Shown here: piece by piece, positions 1 to 7,881 of the stretch | Position numbering within the stretch: the first letter of the stretch is position 1 | Layout of the letters: each line of letters starts with the position of its first letter | From: Paracoccus sphaerophysae | GTDB taxonomy: Bacteria > Pseudomonadota > Alphaproteobacteria > Rhodobacterales > Rhodobacteraceae | Assembly (NCBI RefSeq): GCF_000763805.1 | Contig: NZ_JRKS01000022.1 | Coordinates: 1-42,985 of the forward strand | Direction: 5' to 3' | Length of the DNA stretch: 42,985 nt | Notes under the pieces: model-generated | The model's input: the letters and a program-made list of their open reading frames with translations, nothing else | Told to the model about the DNA's origin: nothing | Databases searched by the model: none | Position numbers and translations under genes: made by a program

Positions 1-85
1 CCCGGCCCGGGCGCGCGATGCCGGGATGGGGCCGGCTGGTCTGGTTCCGGCCGAGTGACACGCGCCTGACGCGGCACGGCATCCT

Positions 86-122
86 GACGCGACCGCAGTC
101 CGCTGCGGTCGCGTCTTTCGTT
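86..122 (+). terminator. Rho-independent terminator-like hairpin
   Basis: A perfect 13-bp stem (86-98 pairs with 103-115) with a 4-base TCCG loop is followed by TTTCGTT. It probably ends transcription of a plus-strand gene lying mostly left of the window. One open frame entering from the left stops with TGA at 56-58, but too little of it is present to identify. The T tract is interrupted, so the terminator call is an inference from stem quality. Confidence 0.5.
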
Positions 123-225
123 AGTCACCACAACTTGCGGCCTGAGTTGTCCCGTTGTCGCTGACGATCATTCCGGGTTTTCCCGCGGCGCTCGATCCGC
201 GCTTCGGTCAGGGTGGCACCGTCCT
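121..225 (-). pseudogene. IS3-family transposase remnant (integrase core scrap)
   Basis: On the minus strand a short stretch reads GKPGMIVSDNGT (around 150-182). This is the signature around the second catalytic aspartate of the DDE/rve core in IS3-type transposases. The residues before it (LTEARIERRGK) lie in a neighbouring frame, so one base appears to have been gained or lost near 178-185. The frame stops at 121, shortly after the motif, so the final catalytic glutamate is absent. It is a dead fragment abutting the HsdR scrap and suggests an old insertion or deletion boundary. The family call rests on one motif. Confidence 0.4.
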
Positions 226-872
226 GGACGTGGGGGCGCAACGCTTGGAACCGGGACATTGCGACATCCCGCTCAGCCTCAGAGAAGTCCGCGAGGCGCT
301 TCCACGACGCAGTTGCCGCGCTGATAAAGGGCTACAAACTCGCGTCCGGCAGCCCGCAGGCGACGGCCCATGTCGAGGAGGTGGTCTTTTTCGCCGCCGT
401 CCGCTCGTCGCTCGCCAAGCTCGACGTGGGGCAGGGGCGGAACGATGGCGGCGCCGACTTCGCCATCCAGCAGCTGATCAACAGTGCCGTCGCCTCGACC
501 GAGGTTGTCGATATCCTCGCCGCCTGCGGCTTCGACTGCCCCGACATCAGCGTGCTGTCAGACGAGTTCATGCTGGAACTGCAAAACATCCAGCACCGCA
601 ATCTGGCCGTGGAGGCGCTGAAGAAGTTGCTCAACAGTGAGATCGCGGCCCGCACCCGGACGAATGTCGGGCAGAAGGAAGCCTTCTCGTCCCGGCTGGA
701 GCAGGCGATCGCCCGCTATCACAACCGCAGCGTGGACGCCCTGCAGATCCTGCAGGAGCTGATCGCGCTGGCCAAGGACCTGCAGAACGAGCCCGAAGAT
801 GGCCTGAATGCGGCAGAACTGGCGTTTTACGACGCGCTCGCTCGCAATGACAGCGCCGTGCAGTTATCGTGA
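213..872 (+). pseudogene. Type I restriction enzyme HsdR, C-terminal fragment
   Basis: From about 294 onward the reading frame matches the helical C-terminal region of HsdR, the motor/nuclease subunit of type I restriction-modification systems. Recognisable pieces, in the expected order, are RRFHDAVAAL, VVDILAACGFDCPDISVLSDEF, HRNLAVEALKKLLN, RYHNRSVDALQILQELIALAK and AELAFYDALARNDSAVQ. The nuclease and helicase domains are missing upstream. At the 3' end the frame leaves the family right after SAVQ, so the last several dozen residues are gone too. The residues before 294 do not look like HsdR, so the ATG at 213 is probably fortuitous. No hsdM or hsdS is present. The frame overlaps the end of the convergent gene by 9 bases. 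Confidence 0.7.
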
Positions 873-1373
873 GAAGAACGCGGCCTGCGTCGCCAGCAGG
901 GTCAGGCCGGGCGCTTCATCGGTGCGAGTTTCCGGCAAGCTTGCCGCAAGCCGTTCGATGGCCGGCTGCAGCGCCCACACCCAAAGTGCCAGCGTGTCCC
1001 TGAGCTTGACCTCCACCTCATCACGCTGACGCCGTCCGCGAGTTAGTAATTCGATCGGAACGAGCGGCAGCACCGTAATCGCGTATCCCGCCTCGTCGAA
1101 ACACCGGCGCTGCCAAAAATCCAGGATCTCATTCTTTCCCGGTCCGGCGGGTATCACGAGCGGTATCGGACGGCCCAGGATCCGCCCCCGTATCGGCTCC
1201 GGGACTTCGCGCAGGTCAACCGAGATGCGTTTCTGATCGACGATCAGGGCGACGGGAAGCAACTCGGCATAGGAGCGTGCCTCACGGCGATCACCGGGGG
1301 TCGACCGCGCCTCGAGGTCGGTGCGGATCGTCTCGATCAGTTCGCTCAGAGCTTCGTCAAGGGTCTTTTTCAT
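864..1373 (-). CDS. Hypothetical protein, 169 aa
   Basis: I do not recognise the family. The ORF starts at an ATG with AGGA a few bases upstream on the minus strand, which supports translation. The product has an amphipathic N-terminus (MKKTLDEALSELIETIR), a mixed middle with hydrophobic strands (LLPVALIVDQ, RPIPLVIPAG, AITVLPLVPIELL) and a hydrophobic helical segment near the end (LALWVWALQPAIERLA). No signal peptide or known catalytic motif is visible. It lies between the HsdR scrap and an A/T-rich patch, so it may belong to the same eroded accessory segment. It could be complete or the stump of a larger accessory protein. Confidence 0.5.
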   Translation of the reverse strand: MKKTLDEALSELIETIRTDLEARSTPGDRREARSYAELLPVALIVDQKRISVDLREVPEPIRGRILGRPIPLVIPAGPGKNEILDFWQRRCFDEAGYAITVLPLVPIELLTRGRRQRDEVEVKLRDTLALWVWALQPAIERLAASLPETRTDEAPGLTLLATQAAFFSR

Positions 1374-1944
1374 GTGAATTCCTGGCGTTCATGTGCCACC
1401 CGTCGAACTCACACCGCGCCCATTTCATCACGCAGCCTGAGTGGTATCGACACCCAGACGATGGCAGGGGACCACAACCAGAAGTCAAGTGTTGGGGGGG
1501 ACCTGCTTTGAGCGTCATCTACTGCGGATCCGTGCGCCGTCAGACTGCATGGTCCACTTCGAACCGATGCCATAGGGCTGGCCCGACACGGTTTTTATTT
1601 GCTGCACATTTTGCTGCACATCCACCACAGGCTTTTGTAATAAATGTTTGATAGATAGCACTTATTCATCGTCGGTTCAGTGCAATAGAGCACATCACCC
1701 GCTCCACCCGATCTTTCCGGCCGCAGCGTCGCGGGCCGCATCGCCCGCGGGGGTGACGCGGGGGCCCGCCTGCGCCGACACCGCATCCCACCGATAGCGC
1801 GGCAGACGCCGGTAGGTCTGCGCGCGGGGGCCGAAATGTGCGGGCCGGCCCGCCCTTCCCACCGACAAGACCAACATTTCTTGCAGGAACCCCGGCGTCC
1901 CGGCAGGTGTTCCGCTAGACCCCAACAGACCAGCGAGGCAGCCG
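1374..1944. other. Intergenic region with A/T-rich patch and possible gene debris
   Basis: No credible gene is seen in these 571 bases. The stretch around 1590-1690 is clearly richer in A/T than the rest of the window and carries a 12-bp tandem repeat. On the minus strand, between about 1850 and 1695, an open frame ending GKIGWSG has coding-like composition but no recognisable family or good start, so it may be debris. The promoter of the molybdenum hydroxylase operon must lie in the right-hand part; I could not pick out a convincing -35/-10 pair. Confidence 0.5.
1598..1621 (+). repeat. Perfect 12-bp tandem direct repeat
   Basis: The 12-mer TTTGCTGCACAT occurs twice head to tail, at 1598-1609 and 1610-1621, with no spacer. 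It sits in the A/T-rich patch beside the eroded restriction/transposase segment. It could be a recombinase or regulator binding site, or a simple slippage duplication. No integrase gene is present to decide. Confidence 0.8.
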
Positions 1945-2451
1945 ATGGACATCACCCTCACGATCAATGGCGAACGTCGGACATTGCCGCTGGAGGATCC
2001 GCGGGTGACGCTGCTGGACGCGCTGCGCCAGCATCTCGACCTGCCGGGGACCAAGAAGGGCTGCGATCACGGCCAGTGCGGGGCCTGCACGGTGATGCTG
2101 AACGGGCGGCGCATCAATGCCTGCCTGACGCTGGCGGTCATGCACCAGGGCGACGAGATCACCACGATCGAGGGGCTGGGCACGCCCGAGGCGCTGTCGC
2201 CTCTGCAAGCGGCCTTCATCCGCCATGACGGGTTCCAGTGCGGCTATTGCACGCCCGGCCAGATCGTGTCGGCCACCGCGATGCTGGCCGAGTTCCGCGA
2301 GGGCTGGCCCAGCAACGTCTCGAACGACCTGTCCGCGCCGCGCCTGGACGACGAGGAAATCCGCGAGCGCATGTCGGGCAATCTCTGCCGCTGCTCGTGC
2401 TATCCCAACATCGTGGACGCGATCCGCGAGACGGCGGAGAGCGTGGCATGA
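1945..2451 (+). CDS. Molybdenum hydroxylase 2Fe-2S subunit (PaoA/XdhA-type)
   Basis: This is the small electron-transfer subunit of a three-subunit aldehyde/xanthine-type molybdenum hydroxylase. An N-terminal plant-type ferredoxin domain carries Cys40, Cys45, Cys48 and Cys60. A C-terminal helical [2Fe-2S] domain carries Cys99/Cys102 (QCGYCTPGQ) and Cys148/Cys150 (GNLCRCSC). The two clusters pass electrons from the Mo site to FAD. At 168 aa it has the core length and lacks the Tat signal found on E. coli PaoA; no twin-arginine stretch is found just upstream in frame, so the enzyme is predicted to be cytoplasmic. Its stop overlaps the next start (ATGA), marking an operon. The substrate cannot be read from sequence. 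Confidence 0.9.
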   Translation: MDITLTINGERRTLPLEDPRVTLLDALRQHLDLPGTKKGCDHGQCGACTVMLNGRRINACLTLAVMHQGDEITTIEGLGTPEALSPLQAAFIRHDGFQCGYCTPGQIVSATAMLAEFREGWPSNVSNDLSAPRLDDEEIRERMSGNLCRCSCYPNIVDAIRETAESVA

Positions 2452-3419
2452 GGCCGTTTACCTACACCCGCGCCGAGGATGCGGCCGCCGCGCTGGCGGC
2501 TGGCGGGCGGTTCATCGCCGGCGGCACGAACCTGCTGGACCTGATGAAGCTGCAGGTGGAAACCCCGGACGCGCTGGTCGACATCAACCATGTCGGGCTG
2601 GACGCCATCGCGCCCGAGGGCGAGGGCCTGCTGGTCGGCGCGCTGGTCCGCAACGCCGACCTGGCCGCCGATCCGCGGGTCCGCCGCGACTGGCCGCTGC
2701 TGTCCCGCGCCATCCTGGCCGGGGCCAGCGCCCAGATCCGCAACCGCGCGACCACCGGCGGCAACCTGCTGCAGCGGACCCGCTGCCCGTATTTCTATGA
2801 CCTCGACACTCCCTGCAACAAGCGCCAGCCGGGCAGCGGCTGTTCAGCGCAGGGCGGCTTCAACCGCACGCTGGCGATCCTGGGCGCGTCCGAGGCGTGC
2901 ATCGCGACCTTCCCCGGCGACATGCCGGTGGCGCTGGCGGCGCTGGACGCCGAGATCCGCATCGACGGCCCGAACGGCGCCCGCACCCTGCCCGCGGCGG
3001 GCTTTCACCGCCTGCCCGGCGACACGCCCGAACGCGACACCAACCTGGAACCGGGCGAGCTGATCACCAGCGTCGCCCTGCCGGCGCCGACCGGCGGGCG
3101 GCAGATCTATCGCAAGGTCCGCGACCGGCGGTCCTTCGCCTTTGCGCTGGTGTCGGTGGCGGCGGACGTGGTCATGGACGGCGGTACCATCCGGCAGGCC
3201 CGCGTGGCGCTGGGCGGGGTCGCGGCACGGCCGTGGATGCTGCCCGAGGCGCAGGCCCTGCTGGACGGCCAGCCGCCCTCGGCGGCGCTGTTCGGCCGGT
3301 TCGCCGACCGGCTGCTCGCGGGGGCGAAAGGACACGGCGAGAATGACTTCAAGATCCCCCTCGCGCGTCGGACGGTGATCGCCGTCCTGACCGAGGCCAC
3401 CGGCGGAGACGCAGCATGA
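2448..3419 (+). CDS. Molybdenum hydroxylase FAD subunit (PaoB-type, with extra 4Fe-4S)
   Basis: This 323-residue middle subunit binds FAD through an N-terminal domain ([11 protein letters not shown] at 24-34; [13 protein letters not shown] at 98-110) and ends in a CO-dehydrogenase-flavoprotein-type domain. Between them is an insertion with Cys113, Cys123, Cys132 and Cys151. That pattern matches the extra [4Fe-4S] cluster of E. coli PaoB and its relatives, which ordinary xanthine dehydrogenases lack. The longer open frame reaching back to 2238 lies inside the upstream gene, so I chose the ATG at 2448, which overlaps the upstream stop by four bases. It also overlaps the downstream start by four bases, giving tight translational coupling of all three subunits. 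Confidence 0.9.
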   Translation: MRPFTYTRAEDAAAALAAGGRFIAGGTNLLDLMKLQVETPDALVDINHVGLDAIAPEGEGLLVGALVRNADLAADPRVRRDWPLLSRAILAGASAQIRNRATTGGNLLQRTRCPYFYDLDTPCNKRQPGSGCSAQGGFNRTLAILGASEACIATFPGDMPVALAALDAEIRIDGPNGARTLPAAGFHRLPGDTPERDTNLEPGELITSVALPAPTGGRQIYRKVRDRRSFAFALVSVAADVVMDGGTIRQARVALGGVAARPWMLPEAQALLDGQPPSAALFGRFADRLLAGAKGHGENDFKIPLARRTVIAVLTEATGGDAA

Positions 3420-5629
3420 GCGAGCCCATCACCTTCAAGCGCCACCTGCGGATGAACACGCCGGAGAAGGCGGATTTCTTTGACCAGACCGCGCAGGGCG
3501 TGCTGTCGCAGCCGCTGGACCGGCCGGAAGGCAAGCTCAAGGTCACCGGCACGGCCAGCTATGCCGACGACGTCCACCCGCCGGAAACCGCCTATGGCTG
3601 GTTCGTCCGCGCGCCGATCGCCAAGGGCTGGGTGACCGGGCTGAACACGGCCGAGCTGCGGGCGATGCCCGGGGTGCTGGCGGTGATCCGCGACGACCGG
3701 ATGATCATGCACCCGGCGCAGGGCCAGCAGGGAAAATCCCCGCCGCAGGGCCCTTCCGAAGTCTTCTATGCCGGCCAGCCCGTCGCGCTGGTGGTGGCCG
3801 AGACCTTCGAGCAGGCCCGCGACGCCGCCCAGGCCGCGCGGCCCGAGCTGATCGACCGCAGCGACAAGGCGGCGCTGAAGCTGCCGCTGGACGACTATGA
3901 GACGCCCAAGTCCAAGCAGGCCGCGCAGGGCGATCTGGACAAGGCCATGACCGAGGCCGCCTTTGCGGTGGACCAGGTCTATGAGACGCCCTCGATGAGC
4001 CATTCGGCGATGGAGCCTCATGCCGCCGTGGCGTGGTGGGACGACGGCAAGCTGACCGTGCGCGGCAGCTATCAGATGCTCAAGACTAACGTCGCCGAAC
4101 TGGCCGACGCGCTGGGGATCAGCGCCAGGAAGGTGCGCATCCTCGCCCCTTATGTCGGCGGCGGCTTCGGCGGCAAGCTGGGGATCAGCCACGAGGCCGT
4201 GGGCGCCGCCATCGCCGCGCAGCGTCTGGGCCGCCCGGTCGCCATCGCGCTGCACCGCCGCAACGTCTATGAGGCCACGCATCGGCGGTCGGAAAGCCGC
4301 CAGCGCATCCGGCTGGCCGCCGGCGCGGACGGACGGCTGGCCGGGATCGGGCACGAGGCGTGGGTGTCTTCCATGTTCGGGGACAGCTTTTCCGAACCCG
4401 TCACCCAGGCCTCGCCCTTTACCTATGCCGGCGAAAACCGGGTGATCGGGCATCACGTGGCGCGGCTGAACCTGACCGCGCCCGGCTCGATGCGGGCGCC
4501 GGGCGAGGCGATCGGCGTGCCGATTGTCGAACTCGCGATGGACGAGCTGGCCCAGGCCGCCGGGCTGGACCCGGTCGAGCTGCGGCTGCGCAACATCCCC
4601 GACGAGGACCCCTCGACCGGCAAGCCGTTCAGCTCGAACCGGCTCGAGGACTGCCTGCGGCAGGGGGCCGAGCGCTTCGGCTGGGCGGATCGTCCCGAAC
4701 CCGGCGCCCGGCGCGAGGGCGAATGGCTGATCGGCATGGGCATGGCCTCGGCCGTGCGCGTCAACACGCTCGAGCCGTCCGAGGCGGCGATCATCCTGCT
4801 GCCAGACGGCACGGCGCGGGTCGAAACCGACATGACCGACATCGGCACCGGCAGCTATGCGATCCTGACCCAGATCGCGGCCGAGGCGCTGGGCTTGCCG
4901 GTCGAGCGGGTCACGACGGTACTGGGCGACAGCGACCTGCCGCCCTCGTCGGGCTCGGGCGGGTCCTTCGGGGCGGCCTCGTCGGGCAGCTCGGTCCTGC
5001 TGGCCGCGCAGGCGCTGCGGGCGCAGCTTGCGGAACGCATGGGATGCGACGCGGACGAGATGACGCTGAAGGACGGGCAGGCCATCGCCGGCAACCGCAC
5101 CCGCGCGCTGCCCGACCTGCTGGCCGGGGACACGCTGCGGGGCGAGGGCGCCATCGACCCCGGCGCGACCTCGCAGACGGTGCGGCAGGCGACGTGGGGG
5201 GCCCAGTTCGCCGAGGTCGCGGTCAGCACCGTGACCGGCGAGGTGCAGTTGCGCCGGCTGGCCGCGACCTTTGCCTGCGGCCGCATCCTGAACCCCAAGA
5301 CGGCGCGGTCGCAATGCATCGGCGGGATGATCTTCGGCATCGGCTCGGCGCTGACCGAGCATGTCGCGCACGACCCGCGCGACGGGCATTTCGTCAATCG
5401 CGACCTGGCCGAATACCACGTCCCGGCCAATCTGGACGTGCCGAAGATCGACATCGCGTTCCTGCCCGACCGCGATGCCCACGCCAACCCGATGCAGGCC
5501 AAGGGCATCGGAGAGCTGGCCTGCTGCGGCACCGCCGGCGCCATCGTCAACGCCATCGCCAACGCCACCGGCAAGCGCTTCCGGGAGTTTCCGGTGACGC
5601 TGGACAAGGTGCTGGCGGCGCTGGGATGA
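3416..5629 (+). CDS. Molybdenum hydroxylase large, Mo-cofactor-binding subunit (PaoC-type)
   Basis: At 737 aa this has the compact length of the PaoC/YagR group. The N-terminal a/b hammerhead domain starts near residue 36 ([17 protein letters not shown]). Cofactor-binding loops follow: GGGFGGK at 248-254 and GSMRAPGEA at 357-365, plus a glycine/serine-rich loop in the C-terminal half. The base-catalyst glutamate of the family is Glu700 in [10 protein letters not shown]. Reaction: hydroxylation of an aldehyde or N-heterocycle with water as oxygen source, electrons leaving through the small and FAD subunits. A second in-frame ATG twelve codons in (MNTPEK) is a possible alternative start. A MocA homologue two genes downstream suggests the cytosine-dinucleotide form of the cofactor. 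Confidence 0.92.
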   Translation: MSEPITFKRHLRMNTPEKADFFDQTAQGVLSQPLDRPEGKLKVTGTASYADDVHPPETAYGWFVRAPIAKGWVTGLNTAELRAMPGVLAVIRDDRMIMHPAQGQQGKSPPQGPSEVFYAGQPVALVVAETFEQARDAAQAARPELIDRSDKAALKLPLDDYETPKSKQAAQGDLDKAMTEAAFAVDQVYETPSMSHSAMEPHAAVAWWDDGKLTVRGSYQMLKTNVAELADALGISARKVRILAPYVGGGFGGKLGISHEAVGAAIAAQRLGRPVAIALHRRNVYEATHRRSESRQRIRLAAGADGRLAGIGHEAWVSSMFGDSFSEPVTQASPFTYAGENRVIGHHVARLNLTAPGSMRAPGEAIGVPIVELAMDELAQAAGLDPVELRLRNIPDEDPSTGKPFSSNRLEDCLRQGAERFGWADRPEPGARREGEWLIGMGMASAVRVNTLEPSEAAIILLPDGTARVETDMTDIGTGSYAILTQIAAEALGLPVERVTTVLGDSDLPPSSGSGGSFGAASSGSSVLLAAQALRAQLAERMGCDADEMTLKDGQAIAGNRTRALPDLLAGDTLRGEGAIDPGATSQTVRQATWGAQFAEVAVSTVTGEVQLRRLAATFACGRILNPKTARSQCIGGMIFGIGSALTEHVAHDPRDGHFVNRDLAEYHVPANLDVPKIDIAFLPDRDAHANPMQAKGIGELACCGTAGAIVNAIANATGKRFREFPVTLDKVLAALG

Positions 5630-5750
5630 TGGGCGCGAGGTCGGGCAGGATGGTGGGCCGGGACCGGATCAGCGTCGGCGGGCGGCTGCCCGCCGGCCGA
5701 GGGCCGACTGGCCCGATCCCCGGTCCCGGTCCGCGATCGGGGCGACGCCC

Positions 5751-6677
5751 ATGACCCTGGCCCGACCGATTCACCCCCAAGGCGACGCGGTGGCGACCCA
5801 CGGCGCCGCGGTGATCTGCGAATCTGACCTGCCGCTGGCGGCGATCCCGGCGGCGGGGCGCTTTGCGCTCGCGGTCATTACCGGGGTCGAGGGCGCGTCG
5901 TACAGGCCGCTGGGCGCCATGATGGTCGTGGACGCCGAGGGCGAGGTGTCGGGGTCGTTGTCCTCGGGCTGCCTTGATCGCGACGTCGCGCTGCGGGCGC
6001 AGCAGAGCCTCGCCGACCGGCGTCCCGCCGCGCTGCGCTATGGCCGCGGCTCGGCGATGCTGGACATCACGCTGCCCTGCGGGGGCGGGCTGGACATCCG
6101 CATCCTGCCCGATCCGGACCGCGCCCTGCTGGCGGCCTGCCGGGCAGAGCTTGCCGCCCGCCGTCCTGCGCGGCTGGTCGTCGGGGCCGACGGGCTGGCC
6201 GCCCCCGGCGCGGCGGGGATGGCGCTGACCATCCTGCCCGCGATCCGCTTCGTGGTGATCGGCAAGGGGATCGAGACCACGGTGTTTGCAGCGCTTGCCC
6301 GCGGCGCCGGGTATCAGGTCGACCTGTTTTCCCCCGATCCCGACCCGCTGGCCCAGCCCCTGCCGGCCCGCGGGTGGCCGCAGGCAGCGGCGACCGACGA
6401 CCGCACGGCGGTCACGCTGTTCTTCCACGATCACGACCTGGAACCGCCTTTGCTGCAAGCGGCGCTGGCCGGTCCGGCCTTCTATGTCGGCGCCCAGGGC
6501 AGCCTGAGGGCGCACCAGACCCGTTGCGCGGCGCTGCGGGCGCGGGGGGTGGACGAGGCCGCCATCGCGCGGCTCGCCTCGCCCTTCGGACTGATCCCCT
6601 CGGCCCGCGACCCGCGGACGCTGGCGGTGTCGGTGCTGGCCGACGTGCTGGCGCGGGCGCAGCAGCTGGTGGGCTGA
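5751..6677 (+). CDS. xdhC: XdhC/PaoD-family Mo-cofactor maturation and insertion protein
   Basis: XdhC-family proteins bind the finished molybdenum cofactor, promote its sulfuration and hand it to the apo-hydroxylase. The N-terminal XdhC/CoxI domain is shown by SGCLDRDVA at 72-80. The C-terminal Rossmann-like domain begins near residue 166 (FVVIGKGIE) and includes YVGAQGS, close to the family's usual pattern. Length (308 aa) is within the family range. It follows the large-subunit gene after a 121-bp gap with no obvious terminator, and its stop overlaps the next start (TGATG). By position it corresponds to E. coli PaoD, the dedicated chaperone of PaoABC. Confidence 0.88.
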   Translation: MTLARPIHPQGDAVATHGAAVICESDLPLAAIPAAGRFALAVITGVEGASYRPLGAMMVVDAEGEVSGSLSSGCLDRDVALRAQQSLADRRPAALRYGRGSAMLDITLPCGGGLDIRILPDPDRALLAACRAELAARRPARLVVGADGLAAPGAAGMALTILPAIRFVVIGKGIETTVFAALARGAGYQVDLFSPDPDPLAQPLPARGWPQAAATDDRTAVTLFFHDHDLEPPLLQAALAGPAFYVGAQGSLRAHQTRCAALRARGVDEAAIARLASPFGLIPSARDPRTLAVSVLADVLARAQQLVG

Positions 6678-7231
6678 TGAGGGCCGCGCTGGTGCTGGCG
6701 GCGGGGCAGTCGCGCCGCTTCGGGACGGCGGACAAGCTGCGGGCGCCGGTGGAAGGCCGGCCGATGCTGACCCACGCGCTCGAGGCCGCCCGTCCCGCGG
6801 CAGGGCTGCGGCTGGCCACGGTGTCCTCGGAGCCGGTCGCGGCGCTGGTGCGCGCGCATGGCTTTCAGCCCGTCCCCGTGCCCGCCGGCGCGCTGCAATC
6901 GGCGAGCCTGCGGGCCGGGCTGGCCGCGGCCCGCCAGCACGGCGCCACGCAGCTGCTGGTCCTGCTGGGCGACATGCCCTTCGTGCAGGCCACGGACGTC
7001 GCGGCGCTGCTGGTGCTGGCCGGGACTGAGGCCGCCTGCACCACGGGCGGCACCACCCCGCTGCCCCCCGCCGTGTTCCCCGAGGAGATGTTCGCGGCGC
7101 TGGCCGGGGCCCAGGGGGACCGCGGCGCCGGCGCCCTGCTGCGCGAGATCCCCGCGGCCCGCCGCCTGACGCTGCCGCCCGACCGACTGCGGGACATCGA
7201 CCGGCCCGAGGACCTGCGCGCCGGGCCCTAG
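6677..7231 (+). CDS. mocA: Molybdenum cofactor cytidylyltransferase, MocA/MobA-like
   Basis: This is a nucleotidyltransferase of 184 aa with the N-terminal NTP-binding signature LAAGQSRRFGTADK (7-20) and the metal-binding GDMP loop (98-101). MocA joins CTP to molybdopterin-Mo to make the cytosine-dinucleotide cofactor used by bacterial hydroxylases of the PaoABC type. Position directly after xdhC supports MocA rather than the guanylyl enzyme MobA or a sugar nucleotidyltransferase. Nucleotide specificity is inferred from context only. Its TAG stop overlaps the stop of the convergent regulator. Confidence 0.85.
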   Translation: MRAALVLAAGQSRRFGTADKLRAPVEGRPMLTHALEAARPAAGLRLATVSSEPVAALVRAHGFQPVPVPAGALQSASLRAGLAAARQHGATQLLVLLGDMPFVQATDVAALLVLAGTEAACTTGGTTPLPPAVFPEEMFAALAGAQGDRGAGALLREIPAARRLTLPPDRLRDIDRPEDLRAGP

Positions 7232-7590
7232 GCTCGGCTGGCGATCAGCTCGCGCAGGCTGCGGATGGCGGGGGCGGCTGCGGCGGCGGCGTCGGCCTCG
7301 ACCTGCCGATACAGCGCCAGCACCTGTCGCCCGGTGTCGGTCAGCGCCGCGCCGCCACCGCCGGGGCCGCCGCGGGCGCTTTCGACCAGCGGGGCGCGGA
7401 ACATCGCGTTCATCGTCTCGACCAGCATCCAGGCACGCTTGTAGCTCATCCCCATCTCGCGCCCGGCGGCGGAAATCGAGCCGGTCTCGGCGATCCGCTG
7501 CAACAGCTGCGCCTTTCCCGGCCCCAGCATCGCGTCGGGGGACAGGAACAGGCGGATGAACAGCTCGGGGTGCAGGCGGGGGTCGGACAT
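7228..7590 (-). CDS. ModE-like winged-helix regulator (DNA-binding domain only)
   Basis: The 120-aa product matches the N-terminal DNA-binding part of ModE: GKAQLLQRIAETGSISAAGREMGMSYKRAWMLVETMN is the LysR-like helix-turn-helix, followed by a short wing and a helical tail. The C-terminal molybdate-binding (TOBE) domains of full ModE are absent, as is common for one-domain family members. Placement beside a molybdenum enzyme operon suggests it controls that operon or molybdate uptake; this is inference. I chose the ATG at 7590 (MSDPRL); a second ATG four codons upstream (7602) is possible. It is convergent with mocA, sharing the CTAG at the junction. Confidence 0.82.
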   Translation of the reverse strand: MSDPRLHPELFIRLFLSPDAMLGPGKAQLLQRIAETGSISAAGREMGMSYKRAWMLVETMNAMFRAPLVESARGGPGGGGAALTDTGRQVLALYRQVEADAAAAAAPAIRSLRELIASRA

Positions 7591-7788
7591 GGCCCGGATC
7601 ATCGCCGCATCGGCGGGGTTAGGCAATCGCCGCCACCCGCGGCCCGCGCCCGCGGTTTCCGCCGCGCTTCGGCCGCCACCCTTCCCCCCGGCGGCCGGTT
7701 GCCCCATATTCGCCAGGGAACGCGACGCCCGCCCCGGCGGTTCTGGACGCGTCACCGCCCCCTCTGGCCAAGCGAAAAGGTCTTGCCG

Positions 7789-7869
7789 ATGTCCCGCCAT
7801 GCGATGCAGCGCCTGTCGTTCTTCCTGCTGATGGGCGTCACGCTGTACGCCTCGCTGGGCATGGGCTGA
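7789..7869 (+). CDS. Small membrane peptide, 26 aa
   Basis: A 26-codon ORF (MSRHAMQRLSFF to the stop) starts at an ATG with AAAAGG eight bases upstream, a good ribosome binding site. The product is two short basic turns followed by one hydrophobic segment (LSFFLLMGVTLYASLGMG), long enough to enter a membrane. It ends 12 bases before the next gene, which also encodes a membrane protein, so the two are probably co-transcribed. I do not know a function. It might instead act as a leader peptide. Without a conservation test it remains provisional. Confidence 0.5.
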   Translation: MSRHAMQRLSFFLLMGVTLYASLGMG

Positions 7870-7881
7870 GGAGGCCGCGGC

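Noticed and set aside
1..58. Coding frame entering from the left edge and stopping at 56-58
   Set aside because: Only 18 codons are visible and two other frames are also open, so no gene call is possible.
3107..5482. 791-residue minus-strand open frame over the molybdenum hydroxylase genes
   Set aside because: Its His/Arg/Gly-rich composition is that of the antisense of GC-rich coding DNA, and the plus strand has a clear gene with all motifs.
4360..5754. 464-residue plus-strand frame inside the large hydroxylase subunit gene
   Set aside because: Arg/Gly/Ala-rich out-of-frame shadow with no family resemblance.
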